NCBI GenBank assembly: GCA_963573385.1
Contig: CAUYLG010026740.1
Location: forward strand, 41,681 to 105,680
DNA: 64,000 nucleotides
Reading direction: 5' to 3'
Source of the DNA: Cacajao melanocephalus
Taxonomy: Eukaryota > Chordata > Mammalia > Primates > Pitheciidae
In this document: piece by piece, positions 39,780 through 52,605 of the stretch
Layout: every line of letters starts with the position of its first letter
Numbering within the stretch: position 1 is the stretch's first letter
Made by a program: the position numbers and the translations under genes
Notes under the pieces: generated by a model
Databases searched by the model: none
What the model was told of the DNA's origin: nothing
What the model saw: the letters and a program-made list of their open reading frames with translations, nothing else

Positions 39780-39945
39780 TAACATTGGGATAAATGCCTG
39801 ATGTAGGTGACAGGGGGATGGAGGCAGCAAACCACCATGGCATTTGTGTACTTATGCAACAATTCTGCAAGATCTACACATGTACCCTAGAACTAAATGT
39901 ACAATTTAAAAAAAAAAAGAATAAAAAAAAAATAAAAATCTGATT

Positions 39946-40265
39946 GTTGTTACCTCTCTTTGGAATAGATAAGGAAGCATATAGCCTGACTTCAAATCTT
40001 AAGCACCCTTAACTTATGTTTTAAACTGTTATCAAATAAGTCCAGTAAAATACAAATTTTATATTTTCATATCTCTTTCATTTTAGAATTTTTATTTCCT
40101 TTACCAATCAGATGTCCAACCTTCATAACAAGGCATAAGGAAATCTCATCATGGTCATTCTGTTGCCACCCCATTTATTATACAGCAATTAGATATTATT
40201 ATGATTCCATTCCTGTCACTGTTTCTTTCTGTCTATACTGCCTTTTTTGTTTATCAAACTCTTAA
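39946..40265. other. AT-rich DNA, nothing assigned
   Basis: Unique-looking sequence between the L1 insertion and a probable L2 relic. Confidence 0.5.
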
Positions 40266-40269
40266 TTAT

Positions 40270-40525
40270 CTTAAAAAGAATTTCTCAGATACCACATAAC
40301 TCCCTGAAACATTGCCTACTGTGCTCACTGACGAAGGTTAATTAAAACTTTCTCTATTCTATGATATATATATGTGTGTGTAATTGTATTCAAAACACAA
40401 TATTGTATTATATTGCAATTATATTATTTTCTATTATGTTTCATCTACTAGAGTTCTAAATACTTGCAGTGCTTTTATTTTCTTGCTTATCACAGCACTT
40501 GGCTTATAGAATGGCAAAACAACTA
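40270..40525 (+). repeat. Probable L2 LINE 3' fragment
   Basis: The order of features follows L2 near its 3' end: tctcagataccacataactc, a stretch of attatattattttctattat, catctactagagttctaaat and cttatcacagcacttggctt. It contains a short (TA)/(TG) run near 40364-40380. Diverged. Confidence 0.5.
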
Positions 40526-40845
40526 CATAATGATTTCACGAAACTGAAGTAAGTGTTCATTTTTATAATTAGTAGGGATAAAGTCTTCCAATAAAAATTA
40601 AAGGTAATAAAATAATTTGATTTAAACAAGTCATAATCTGTTAAAATAAAATTTACTATTTAAGGAATTGGTTGTAGCCCAGAATTATAGCATTTATTCT
40701 CAAAATCAAACCATGGCATAATACAGTATTTTAATGTACATTATATTTAATTAACCTGCCATACACTATTAGAATCTGTTTTCAAATACTATGTGCTCTT
40801 CCCAATAGGAAATGCAATATAGACTATACTATCAGAGAAGCCAAT

Positions 40846-41298
40846 TGCAGTGGGTTGACTGCTCTCAAAAAAGATGTGTGCACATCCTAATCCTGGAACT
40901 TATGAATATTACCTTTTTGAAAGGAGTATTGGCAGATCTAATCCAGTTAAGGATCTTGAGATGATGATGTCATCCTGAATTATCTGGTTGGGCCTTTAAT
41001 TCAATGGCAAGTATCCTGTAAGAGACAGAGAAGAGAAATCAACAGAGAAGAGAAGAAAGCACTCTGACCATAAAGTCAGAGGCTGGAGTGATGCAGGTAC
41101 AAACACAGGAATGCTGACAGCCTCTAGGAGCTAGAAGATACAAGGAATGGAATCTTCCTGGAGCCTCTGGTGGGAACAGCTGCTTTGTTAATGCCTACAA
41201 TTTTGTACTCCAGAATTATGCGAGAATAAATTTATGTTGTTCTCAGCCACACAGTTTGAAGTAATTTGTTACAACAGCCATAGGAAACTACTATACCA
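40846..41298 (+). repeat. MLT1-type MaLR solo LTR
   Basis: Begins tgcagtgggttgactgctct and ends near ggaaactactatacca. It contains the MLT1 landmarks: ctggttgggcctttaattca, a ctctgaccataaa-like middle, then gagaataaatttatgttgtt with AATAAA at 41225-41230, ccacacagtttgaagtaatt and tgttacaacagcc. About 450 bp. No internal sequence is present, so this is a solo LTR. Confidence 0.78.
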
Positions 41299-43070
41299 GT
41301 GTTGTAAAAGTGCTTTCTGTGAATTTAATTATTTATAAACATGATGAAAGATAAATAAGAACTTTTAAAGGCAGATATCTTTAAAAGTACAAAAGTTATA
41401 ATACAATTTTATTTAATAAGTCAAAAATAATTGCATGTCTTCTACACTACCAAGAAGTTGAAATAAGGTGATAAATGTTATTTTATAATTAACACTAGAT
41501 AAGTTATTAAAATAAATAAAATGAACAAAATAAGTTTCCTTCTTTAGTATCTAAAATTTTATTTCTAGCACAAAATAAAGTATTTCTTTCTGAGATACAT
41601 TTAAGTGAAGTAATGGTGAGGGTTGCATTTGGAATTTGTAGAGTAAGATAGATTAATATAAACAGTGATATAATGAGACATTCTCTTCGATACTGATGCA
41701 TTTTCATATCCTCTTACATTGTTGCAAGAGCTAATCCAGGCATCCTTTTCTGCTTTCAATGCCACTACTACATCAACTTGTCACCCAAATAACTGTAATT
41801 AAGCATTCTCTCTAGCTGCTGATTACAGTATGCTGATGAACATTCCCACTGGATTTAACAGCCTTTTTCATAACATCTACAGTAATCATCACACATTTTA
41901 ATGTCTTTTTGGCTAAAGACTTCTTACATAATCTAAAATTTAAATTGAACAGCCCTTTGATTATTGCAATCTAAAGTTCAACGAGTGCTTAATCAGAAAG
42001 GTGTAAGTATCTATCATTGACATCTACTAAGCAATAGGATAATATATATCCAGGGAAATAAATACTTAAACTATTTGGTCATTGATCCATGTCATTTTAA
42101 AATTAACATCAGCATATAAGCCAGAATTTTTTTCCTGGAAAGTAGCAGACTAACAAGGGGACATATTTATGAAGTGAACATTTACAACTTCCAAATGTTC
42201 CATTCTGACAACTTTAATATACATGTAGTAATGTGAAGAACATTAAAATTTGAATCAAGTAAAAGTTCAAGAAGCATGTTTGGAAGTTATTATTTGATTA
42301 AATTCTTATTACTCATAGATACAAAAGAAAGATGACATAAACTTTTAAGTTCAGATTCCCAAAGTAAGTGTAGATTTTATTAGAACTGTCCCGAGATATA
42401 AGCAAGAATAGTTGTTCCAAAAGCCCCGATTTATGAGGTTGCTAAAATCACCCACAAACATACCATACACACACACACACACACACATACCCCTATAAAA
42501 TGCAAAAACACTTCTGTTACCTGGGATGCAGAATACACAGCTAGTGTGATCCTAGCCCTAAAAATCAGTTTTTATCATTAATACAATTCCGTTTACAGAG
42601 AATTACTTTTCCACATATCTTGCTCTATAGACTTGAAACAAAAGGCACCTAGATTCAAATGTTATCAAAGTTTATACTTTTTTACTGCCAATAGAAAATA
42701 TGAATACTTATTTGTATGGCAAGAAAGAGAAATTTAATTACATAAATATGTACTAATATTTGAATTGTTTGTCTTTCATTTGCTCAAGCCACATTTGCTG
42801 GCCCATCACTTTTTTAGCTACTCTATAAGAACATTGTTCAGTGGATTCTAAAAACTATTCAGAAAACTTTTTAGAGCATATAATTGGATCATTTATAAAT
42901 TTATGTAAATATATCATTTGTACATACTTTTTGAAAATTATTAATGAAATTTTATCTACTTACAAAAAAAAATTCCAATGTATGTTATAAAGGCCACTGT
43001 TTGTATTGTGAACACTATAGATCAGAGAACAGCTTATGTAAGTAAAGGTTCCTTAGAGAAACAGAACCAA
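41299..43070. other. AT-rich DNA, hairpin, (CA)n, possible conserved element
   Basis: No gene. A perfect 10 bp hairpin stem (acttttaaag / ctttaaaagt) lies at 41361-41370 and 41379-41388. A (CA)n run lies at 42468-42487. The block at 41720-42010 is non-repetitive and is flagged as a possible conserved element. Confidence 0.55.
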
Positions 43071-43074
43071 TATA

Positions 43075-43330
43075 AAGATTTATATATGAGGATATATGCA
43101 TACATGAGCTAAAACATTATATGTATAATATTATATATATCCAATCTGATATATATGTATAATAATATACATTGCTAAATCATCACATTATATGTATATT
43201 ATTATATATACATGTAATATACTATTTATCATATATGTATAACATGTATTATATATGTATAATATAATATTTATTATATATAGATACGATATTTATATAT
43301 GATAATATTATATATATAATATAATGATTT
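43075..43330. repeat. TA-rich low-complexity block
   Basis: Around 250 bp made almost only of tata, atat, tgtat and taata words with many self-complementary runs (for example near 43110-43160 and 43195-43320). It is likely unstable in length and able to extrude cruciforms. Confidence 0.85.
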
Positions 43331-44385
43331 AGATCATATGGTCATAGCGGCAAGCAACTTTAAGCTGTAATGTGGGCTGGCTTGCTGGAGGCCCAGGAAG
43401 AACTGATGTTCCAATTTGAACAAAGTCAGGCAGAAAGAGCCAGTTTGTAAAAGAAGTAGGGAAGAAATCTGCTGAAGATTCTTCTTTACTTGGGGCAAAG
43501 TTAGTCTTTTTGTTCTGTTTAGCCCTTCAATTGATTGGATAAAGCCCATTCATATTATGAAGGGTAATGTGCTTTTCTGATTAAGATATTAATTTCAAAC
43601 AGAAACACTCTCCATGTTTACACATAAAAGTAACCATCAAATAGCCTTTACTTTACAAAATAGATGGTAAGTTCTGATTTCATATACATGGTTACTTATT
43701 AGAAATATGTGTGTGTGTGTGTTTGGGGAAGTAGAGGGGCATATGCAAGTAACAAATGAAATGTTAAAGCAACAGAAAAAACAAATGTTTACATGTACAG
43801 CAAGAAGGAACAATTAGCCATTCACAATTCTAATCTGAATAGTGCTTGTTTGTTAACTCCAGCATATCCATATGTTTTGACTTTAACAGTGGGTAGACAA
43901 ACTACTGATACATCTCAGTCCAATAAACAAAGCAACACACATTTGGAGATAATCAATGTATTTTTATATTTTACTGCTATTCTTTAACTATAATGATTAT
44001 ATTTAAAGCAAACAATTGAACATAATAATGCAAATATATTTTTGCTATAGGTTTGCATGTAATTCATTTGTTTAATTGATTATGCTCTTAAAAATAAAGG
44101 ACACTTTAAATTAAAATTTGCTACTATACAATTTGTTTCCTATACACTTTTCTTTTCTTAAAATCTAAACCATAAAATTTTTATAAATCCAAATCAATTT
44201 TCAAAGACCTCACAATTTTTGTTAATTTCTCAGTTCTCATGTAAATGTTTAGCAATATCTTTGGTAGACGATTATGCCATTATTTAAATTAACATAAAAC
44301 ACTCATTTTTATAAAAATATATATTTATCAATTATTTATGTAGTCAGAAAATTGTAACAAAAAAGTATGTAACATGAAATATGCA
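43331..44385. other. AT-rich DNA, nothing assigned
   Basis: No gene or clear dispersed repeat. A short (GT)n run lies at 43707-43721. Confidence 0.5.
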
Positions 44386-44389
44386 AATT

Positions 44390-44935
44390 TTCCCCATTCC
44401 CCATATCCCAGTGTCTCTTTCCAAAGATAACCACTATTCATACCTCTTCAAATTTAAATACTTCATACTGTGCAGTACATCTATTTTTCATACTGAAATG
44501 AACACATTAAACACATCATTATACATTTTGCCTTTAACAATATTAAATATTAATCTCTTTTGGAGATTTTTCCTTTAAGTTCTAGAAGAGTAACTTTATT
44601 TTCAATGGCTACATATCATTTCTTCATATAGATGTAAAAAATTTATTTAAATTGCCCTACAAAATGCAAATTTAATATTTTTTCTGCTACTCAAAAATAT
44701 TGCAATGAACATCTAAAGGCATATAATAGCATAATTTTGCAAGCACCTTCAAATGACATTTCTAGAAATTAAATGTCTGGGTCAAAGGACATGTATGTAT
44801 ATTCCTTAATTTGAGAGATTTTACTACGTGTCCCTTCATAAAAAAAAAAAAACTGTACCAGTTTAAATTTTCACCAAAAATGAATTGAATTAAAATTACT
44901 TATGAAGTATTAGAAGTCCATTATTCTCCATCTTA
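44390..44935 (-). repeat. Old L1M 3' fragment, antisense
   Basis: The plus strand reads as the complement of an L1M 3' region: ttccccattccccatatccc, aagataaccactattcatac, tacatatcatttcttcatat, aatattgcaatgaacatcta, then ctagaaattaaatgtctggg and gtcaaaggacatgtatg. Heavily eroded. Confidence 0.6.
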
Positions 44936-46025
44936 TCCAGGTTAAATTTTTCTTACATTGATAAAATACACCACTTCCTTTAAACTGAATTTTCATTACA
45001 TTTAAAAATATCTGAATATTCTGTGAGCTCCCGTCAATTGTTCATAATTTTCTGCAACAATTAAGACCAGAATTTAATATTCATCTCTGGATGCATTTAT
45101 TTAAGGATTGCTTGAGAGTAAGTTTAAGGACTCTTACCCAAAATACAAGATCAGTTTTTAAAATGATTATAAAATCATTTTAATAAAGTATGCAAGAAGC
45201 ATGTATCTCCTTCATAGATTTTAATATTTTCATAATTACTTTAAAGTCATGTGCTGTTCCTAAAATTTCTATTGACCTTTAAGATCCAGAGCGCACATAT
45301 GATTACCTTTTGTAGGTTTGGGTTTTGAGGGAATCAGTTCATTCTAGCCCTTTAATTTCCCATAATACAACAGAAAAGAGCAGTGGCAGAAGAAATCAAT
45401 CCCAACTTATCCCTTGTCGAATATCAGCAAGCACAATGTCACAAAACCAATGTGAAGAAATGGAGTATGGATTTTCTGCTGACATTTGTAAAGTGTTTGT
45501 GTCAAAGTATTTTTCTAATACAGAAAAGGTTAGAGCTTAACAAATTAAAGCACATGTTTCTTTTAAATTGGTATGTTTGTCATTTGGGATAATTTTAATA
45601 GCTTTTCTTCTTTATTAAAAAAAAAAATTTAACCCAATGTGACACAATTGAGCTTAATCCTTGAACTATTCATCATTTATACACAATTTGCTTTATCATA
45701 ATCATATAAAAAACTTGTAAGAATTTATTTTTTAAATTATAGATTTATCTATTGTAATCACAAATAGAATTGTCTAAAAAATTTAGTTTCTACCAAAGAT
45801 GTTTAGTTGGTTGCCTTTTCTTATTAAAAAGAAGATATGCCTAATTTTCTGCTCACTGAATTTACTGACACTTTATATTTAATATAAATGTTAAATAAAA
45901 ATTGTAAATAATTTTATTTATATAAGATACATTTTTAACAAATGTATGTAACAATGTTTATAAAATAAATTTTTACCTCTATTACCAACTATGCAAAAAT
46001 AAATTTTTGACTTTAAATACAACTA
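44936..46025. other. AT-rich DNA, nothing assigned
   Basis: Overlapping 69- and 71-codon frames at 45325-45592 have no supporting motifs and are treated as chance. No repeat is recognised. Confidence 0.5.
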
Positions 46026-46029
46026 ATAT

Positions 46030-47222
46030 TTGAGAACCTATTATCAATACACTTTAGTAGCACAGCGTACACTATTCCTCAGCAATAGGAGCCCAAGTTT
46101 TTTGGAAATAAATGGCTAGTCGTGGTGCTTGAGCAAGAACAGTGTAAATTGACACTGAAAAATCTTGTGCAAAGAAGAAGAAAGTTCTCTAAGAATAATG
46201 GGACAGGTTAAGACCGGATAGAAACTGGCCAAAACTGGGAAATATTGAGCATCAAAATAAATAATGGAAATTAAAGATTACAAACTATTAAATAAAAAGA
46301 GGGATCTGGAGTTTCTGCTGAGAGAAACAGACAAACAAAACAAAGAAGAAAGGAAAAGTTTCCACCTGCCAGTGTAGTATTAACTAATAAAATGAATAGA
46401 GACCTAACTGAATTACAGAATCAAGCAATCATCATGACAATAATGGGTTCAGGCAAGACTCGAAATAAGTTCCAAATTATGTAATATTTGTTTTTTGAGA
46501 AACAGCATATCTGCATAAATTCAAAATATCATACTATAAAATATTACTACTTAACTTTAAAGTGTGAACATCTTATGGACAACATATTAACCAAGTGATA
46601 AAAATTATGAGCAATGGGTCAAGTGTACATTGTGTGCCCCATTACACAATGGGATGCACTGATGGAGAGGTGATCATGTAACTTCTGTGGTATTATTACT
46701 GGCTGAATTCATCGTCTGCTAACACAATATGACAACTATTCTACAAAATGATTAACCAATAATCTTTCAGAGTGTCTGGGTCATGGAAGGAAAAAGGAAA
46801 AAAGATTGAGGAACACTTCCAGATTGAAGGAGACTAAAGAGGTATGTTACCTAAATACAACACATGATCCTAGATTAATCTAACACCAAAAGTGAATGAA
46901 GTCTCTCACAATGTTAGTATTTTATCAGTGTTAATTTCCTGATTTTGATCATTGTACTTGGTTATGTAAGCAGTATCCTTGTTTTAGGAACTAAATATGG
47001 AAATATTTTAAGGGTTATTATAGACTGTTTCTGATTTCATAAATATTTCAGAAAAATATTAATATGCATGGATAAAAAAGAGGCGGGGGAGTGATTTGGC
47101 AGCTAGGTAAAATATTAACAATTAGGAAATATTCATGAAGGATGCATAGATATTTTGTGTACTTGTAAATTTTCTGTAAGTATAACAATTTTCAAATAAA
47201 AAATTTAACTGTAATGTAGTTT
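46030..47222 (+). repeat. Probable old LINE (L1-type) 3' region
   Basis: The end resembles the 3' terminus of an old L1: cttccagattgaaggagact, tgatcctagattaatc, ttaatttcctgattttgatc, gtacttggttatgtaagcag, then aattttctgtaagtataaca and caaataaaaaa. The 5' part is less certain. A perfect 8 bp inverted repeat (cattgtgt / acacaatg) lies at 46628-46635 and 46644-46651. Confidence 0.5.
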
Positions 47223-49970
47223 CAAGAATAAAAGTGGAATATAAGTCAATATGCTTTGTTTTTATTTAAAACTTTGGACTTGAGCATACTGAGAGACAAT
47301 AAAGTATTTCAGTTCTTTATTACTCATAGTGTGATAAGAAGCAATGAAATAAAATAGAGAAAGTTCAAATCCCACCCCCAAATGATTTAATCAAAATCTA
47401 CATTTTTAAGTAAGGTCTGCAAGTGATTTTTATGCATCTTTGTATTTGAGAAATACGCTGTAAACATGATATAGCTGAGGAAATAAGACATTACAAAGAA
47501 TTAGCATTCTTAGTTTTAGATGTGATTGTGATCTTGTGATTATATTTAACAAGAGGCTTATTTTAAAAGCTACTTACTGAGGATTTTAGCAATAACAGGC
47601 TATTGTGTCTGGGATCCGCTTTGAAACATTGTGGGAGTAGGGAGGGTAGAGATGAAATAAGACTGGGCATGCTCTGGTCATTGTTGCAGCAAGGAGGTAG
47701 GTAAAGAAGGAAAACAATTCCTTTTTAAAGAAGACTATGTTCAAACCACAAACTCTTCTACAATAAAAATATGTCAAGAAAAAAAAAAGTCTTGTTAAAA
47801 AAGGTTAGGAATAAGCAGGAGGAAATGATTAAATTACCAAGGAGGAGATCTATAAACTATATCTGTAGATCAATGATTTAGTATTTAACTTTGTTTATAT
47901 ATTTCCTTTACTATATTTAATATTTTCTTTATTTTTAATTAAAGAAATTATCATAATCATAAAATCATTGCTTCTTGGTTCTTCAACTGATCAAATAACA
48001 CAATACTGCTTCATTTTAAAGTAATACATTTTAATATAATGATATCAATGTATAAGTTTCATTGGTTAAATGACATCACAAGCTATTATAAGAAGAGAAA
48101 GAAAACTGTTAGAGATAAATATACAATTTAACAGGTAATTTTATTATTTTAGGTGAAAGACAATAAGGTCTTCAAAGTCTACTATGCCCCTAAATATTAA
48201 AATTGTACTAGATTTTTCTTTCTGATAATTAAAATTTTTTAAAGTATCGTATCCAACAATTGTTAAGCTTAACTAAATGTTTTCAGCATCAAAATTCTGT
48301 ATTATTTTATGTAAAGTGTCAATAAAATAATAATGCACATAGTTATTTGGAGTTAAAGAAAATAATTAATCAGAGAAGAGCAAATTTGCAAATTATAAAA
48401 CCATACATAAACAAATAACCCCACAATTTTGTAAAGACTTCTTCTACTTAATTTATATCTTGCAGCATTTATAAAGTGATTTCTTCAATTATGATGCTTC
48501 TGGTACATTGTTTTCTGAAAGTTATAAGTCAACAAAAAAATACGTGTCAGAGTACATATTATTTATGCTTACTTTATTAAATCTATAATTACATTAGTTG
48601 ATACAAATGTCGTCTGTTATGAACATCACTAAAGTATCAAGAAACTCACTCCTGTATCAGAGCTGATATGGTGGTTACATGGTTGGATACCTAGGCTTCT
48701 TTTATGTTTTGCTCTGCTATTCTGTAGATATAGAGTTTATCTAATAATCTAAAATGATTGTTTATCTTCTACTTTCACTTCACTATCCCACCAAGCAAAA
48801 AGCAGAGATAAATGGAAAGCCCAATCATTCTCTTTATAGGCAACATTCAGTATCGCATGTCACTTTTGTGTTTAGACTGTTGGCCAGAATTTAGTCTTAT
48901 GGCCACATCTAGCTACAACAAAAATACTTGATTCTAGATGTTAATAACAAAATTCAAGCATTCTGTTACTAAATAAGAATTCATAAATTAATTATTTCAA
49001 TCAAACAATTCTGTGAGAGTTTTACATTCTCTATCCAATTTCATAAAAAGAGCCAGCTGCTTTGGAGTTCAGCGACAAAAAAGAGAGAAACATAAGATTT
49101 TTAAATATATTAAGAAATTTACTGAATATTTAACCATATTGTCTTTATTTTATGGATAAAAAAAGGATGACTTGAGTACTCAAATAGATTATTTAGAGGA
49201 ACAGGACAGTTCATGGAAGAGCTAAAATTAAAAGAAGGTTTCTTAGTTCAGTTAATTTTCTTAATAAGCCAATTTGCATACAAATTAGAAGAATGATAAT
49301 TGCTTTTAGTTTGGGCCATACATTTATGTATAATAAACTGTAAGACAAATACTATTAAAATACATTTGAAGAATTTCAGAACTATTACAAGCTTCATTTT
49401 AGGTACATTCTTAATTCATAAAAAGTAAATTTGGTTGGATGAGCAAAAGACAAATAAATAATTGCTTCACTTAACATTTTTTTCTCAGGTACTGTCCTAA
49501 ATATATCATATTTATGTTATTTAATTTTGATACAGGCATAACACAGAGGAATTTCATGTGGAATCAAATATTACAAGGATTTGGGGTGACAATGTTGAAT
49601 GTATTATTTTTATATCATTCATGGGAAAATGGTAGATACTATTTGATTTTTCCATTTACTTGACTATAATATTTCTTGTGATCAGTCACAATATAAAGGA
49701 GGTTACTATCATGAACAATAAGAAATGAGAGAATCATGTTTCCAATGGAAACAACTAAGAAATACCAGATAAGAGTATAGAGAAAACAAAGAAAGAAAGA
49801 AACAAAAAGAGCTACCTTTACATACATTGTTTATTTGGCAAGAAAAAAACAGAAGCAAAATAAAAATAACAACAGGAAACCTAGTAGTAAGGCAATAATG
49901 GAATAGATAGTATTTGTGGAAATTTTGTAAGCCTTAGCTACTCTTTCCAAAGCTATACTGGGCAGAGGAG
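47223..49970. other. AT-rich DNA, no clear gene or repeat
   Basis: No RNA gene, splice-bounded exon or confident dispersed repeat. A (GAAA)n-like run lies at about 49790-49803. Confidence 0.5.
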
Positions 49971-49974
49971 AGAG

Positions 49975-51700
49975 GAGACAGATAAGGCCAAGGATATATC
50001 CAATTTGCCAAGTACATAAATATGGAATTCCAAATCCCATCATCCTCCCTTTTAGCATTCATGAGAAATTAGAACACCATGCTGAAAGGGTCAGCAGAAT
50101 ATCTTGTCTATCTAGCCTTAACACCAAGTAGTAGGGAGAAAGCAACAATAATAACAACAATCTCCCCTGAACTTTGTAACCACAAACTGCTTCTCATATG
50201 GATTTCAAATTGACTCACATTTCCACTGTGGACCCAAAAATACAAGAAGAAAATTTATTTTGAAATGGTCCTGTATTCATGGTGTTCCATTCAACTAAAG
50301 AAACAAAATTTTAATTCACGTCTCTAACAATTACTACAAACAAATTTCAAGAAAGATGAGCTCAGAAACAAATATCTCCAAATATAAAAATATACCAAAG
50401 GGACAAAAATCCTGACAACCATGAATGACAGCCAACAAAACAACATAAAGATGAAGGAGACTCACAAACATCACAGATACTGGGTTTATAAAGTACAAAA
50501 TGAAGAATCAATGTTTTGATTAAAGTAATAAAGAACAAACCAGAAAATATAAGCAAAGAATAAGAGATCATAAAAATGAACAAGAATATTTCACAAGTAA
50601 TCAAGCAGAACTTCCATATATGGAAAGCATAATAATTATAAACTCATTGGGAGGTTTCCATTGTGTAAGATTAACAGCAGATGCCTAGATATGTATCTCT
50701 CTATACGTAAAAAAAAAAAAAGGAAAAATATCCATCACCTACAACTACCAAATAACGAAAAAAAGAGTACTATAAACTATGCTGTAGATAAATTGAAAAA
50801 TAAACATTCAATATAAGTGGAATCAGTGTCTGAGCTGACAGTCTAATGAGGAGAAAGGTTAGCTGGAGTTAGTTGAAAAACTTGTGAGTATGAAGGCATC
50901 CTGGCGGTAAGAGACTTCAGAAAACATCAAGTGGAGTTTTACTTCAAGAAAAACAAACCCCAACTCTGAGTGGTAACAACTGAGTGTATTCAGATCGAGT
51001 GGGTCAAAGCACCATCAACTAGGAGGTTAGAAAGACAAGAGTGGAAAGTACACACAGCCAGAGGTGATATTCTTAACAAAGGCCACTTTTGAGTGAGAGA
51101 GATGTTACCTTGGAAAGAAGAGGTATCCCCTTGGATCAAGAAAATAGTGATAAGAAGTAAAATGTAACTAATGAAAAAAGCAGTACACAAATAAGGAGGC
51201 AGACTGAAAACAGTATCATTTTAAGAAAGTTGATAAGCCACCCAAAGCCCTGGTACTTTCTGTTGATAATGTGCACAGTTATTTCAGGAAAAGCGAACAT
51301 ACTTAAACAAGAAAAGTAAAAGTACTAAATCTATAAAAGATGAATAGAAGTAAAAAGAAGACGAGGACCTAAACTTTTCACACTTAAGTGCAGATGAAAA
51401 GTTCTATCTTAGAAGCAAAAGAAAGCTTAAACGTCTCTTTGCAATTTGAATGAAAAGCAAAAGCACTGCAGATTTAAGAGAATATGAGAATCAGAAATCT
51501 CACAAATAAAATGGGAAACAGGAAGAATAGGGAAACAGGAAACAGATGAGACTAAGAAAAGAAATTGAAAAATAAAAATTTTAAACCTCAGAAATTAAGT
51601 CACCAGGTACTTAAGCAAAAATAAATAAAATATATATGATTAAAGGTTTGGAATGAGACATAGAGAATTAAAATAATAAAAACAAGAAATGGAGACAGAT
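49975..51700 (+). repeat. Possible eroded L1/HAL1 ORF1 region
   Basis: A-rich sense-strand text with phrases such as ccaaagggacaaaaatcctg and cagatactgggtttataaag resembles the ORF1-proximal part of an old L1 or HAL1. There is no open frame of useful length on the plus strand. Low certainty. Confidence 0.35.
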
Positions 51701-52435
51701 ATTAAAATTATATTTGAAAGATTATAATGGAAGTTAAACAACATAGCACTTCTCGTAATGTGGTCTGAGATGTCTTTGGTCCTCTAGACTATCTCAGATG
51801 GTCTACAAAGACAAAATTATTTTTATACTAATACCAAAACATAATTTGCCTTTTTAATTCTCATTCTCAGATAGATGCAGATAACTTCCAGAGACTATAT
51901 GACCTGTGGTGGCATCATTGCTCTGATGTTTGTGTATTATTGTGTTTTATAAATTTCTCACTTGAATTTCTAAATTGGTAAATATTCATAGGTAAGATGA
52001 ACATAAACAAAAACACTGTGTTTCCCAATAGATTTAAGACTAAAGAATTCTGAAAGCAAAATGTTGATAGAAAAGACTGGCAAAGTTCAATATACATATT
52101 TGTAATTAAAATATAGAAAGAAAACAAATTGATAGAACTTATATTTAAAACTCTAATTCAAAGAACCTTTCCTTGAATAAACTGTGACTTGAATCTGCTA
52201 TGGCAAGAGTAAATGGAAACCTGGGGAAATTGACATAGTAGTATCAACTATGAGATATGCAGTATCAACTATAAGATATATGCTGTTTATAGGTGCTGTC
52301 TTAATGTCAAATGATTAGAAGAATGTTTTTCAAAGATAGCTCCAATGAGACTAGTGCCTGAGATTTTGATTAATTATAAAAAAGCAGATCCAAATTCAGC
52401 TGATGAATTGTGTTCCATTGTTTGTCTCATAAAGA
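51701..52435. other. AT-rich DNA with a 21 bp tandem duplication
   Basis: agtatcaactatgagatatg+c at 52240-52260 is followed directly by agtatcaactataagatata+t at 52261-52281, two near-identical 21 bp units. Nothing else is assigned. Confidence 0.6.
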
Positions 52436-52439
52436 TTAC

Positions 52440-52605
52440 AGGCTATTTAGTTAGCCTCTGTGCACTTTAGTTTCCCCATCTCTAAGATGAAAATAATAAC
52501 AGCTCTTTTTTAATACGGATTTTATAAAGTTTATAGAATTTACATCTAAAACCTACAGAACAGTTGAGACATAGAGAAATCACTCAATAAATTTTATTGT
52601 TATTA
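52440..52605 (+). repeat. MIR SINE
   Basis: Clear MIR order: gttagcctctgtgcacttta, gtttccccatctctaagatg, aaaataataacagctctttt, then tctaaaacctacagaacagt and cactcaataaa. Confidence 0.7.

Larger units (their letters stand above)
38504..39933 (+). mobile_element. Primate L1 (L1PA-like) insertion with 5' inversion and 12 bp TSD
   Basis: The insert is 1,430 bp, flanked by aaaaatctgatt at 38492-38503 and 39934-39945. The left part (38504-39174) is antisense ORF2. The right part (39175 to the A-rich tail) is sense ORF2 C-terminus and 3' UTR. The two halves are adjacent pieces of ORF2 missing only about 20 bases between them, a classic twin-priming product. Similarity to primate L1 looks high, so this is one of the youngest elements in the window. 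Confidence 0.95.

Noticed and set aside
45325..45592. Two overlapping frames near 45.3-45.6 kb in non-repeat DNA
   Set aside because: Short, with no motif, start context or splice signal; the count of such frames fits chance.
49639..50058. Hydrophobic minus-strand frames resembling membrane segments
   Set aside because: T-rich codons on the minus strand of A-rich DNA give F/L-rich peptides by composition alone; no conserved motif is seen.
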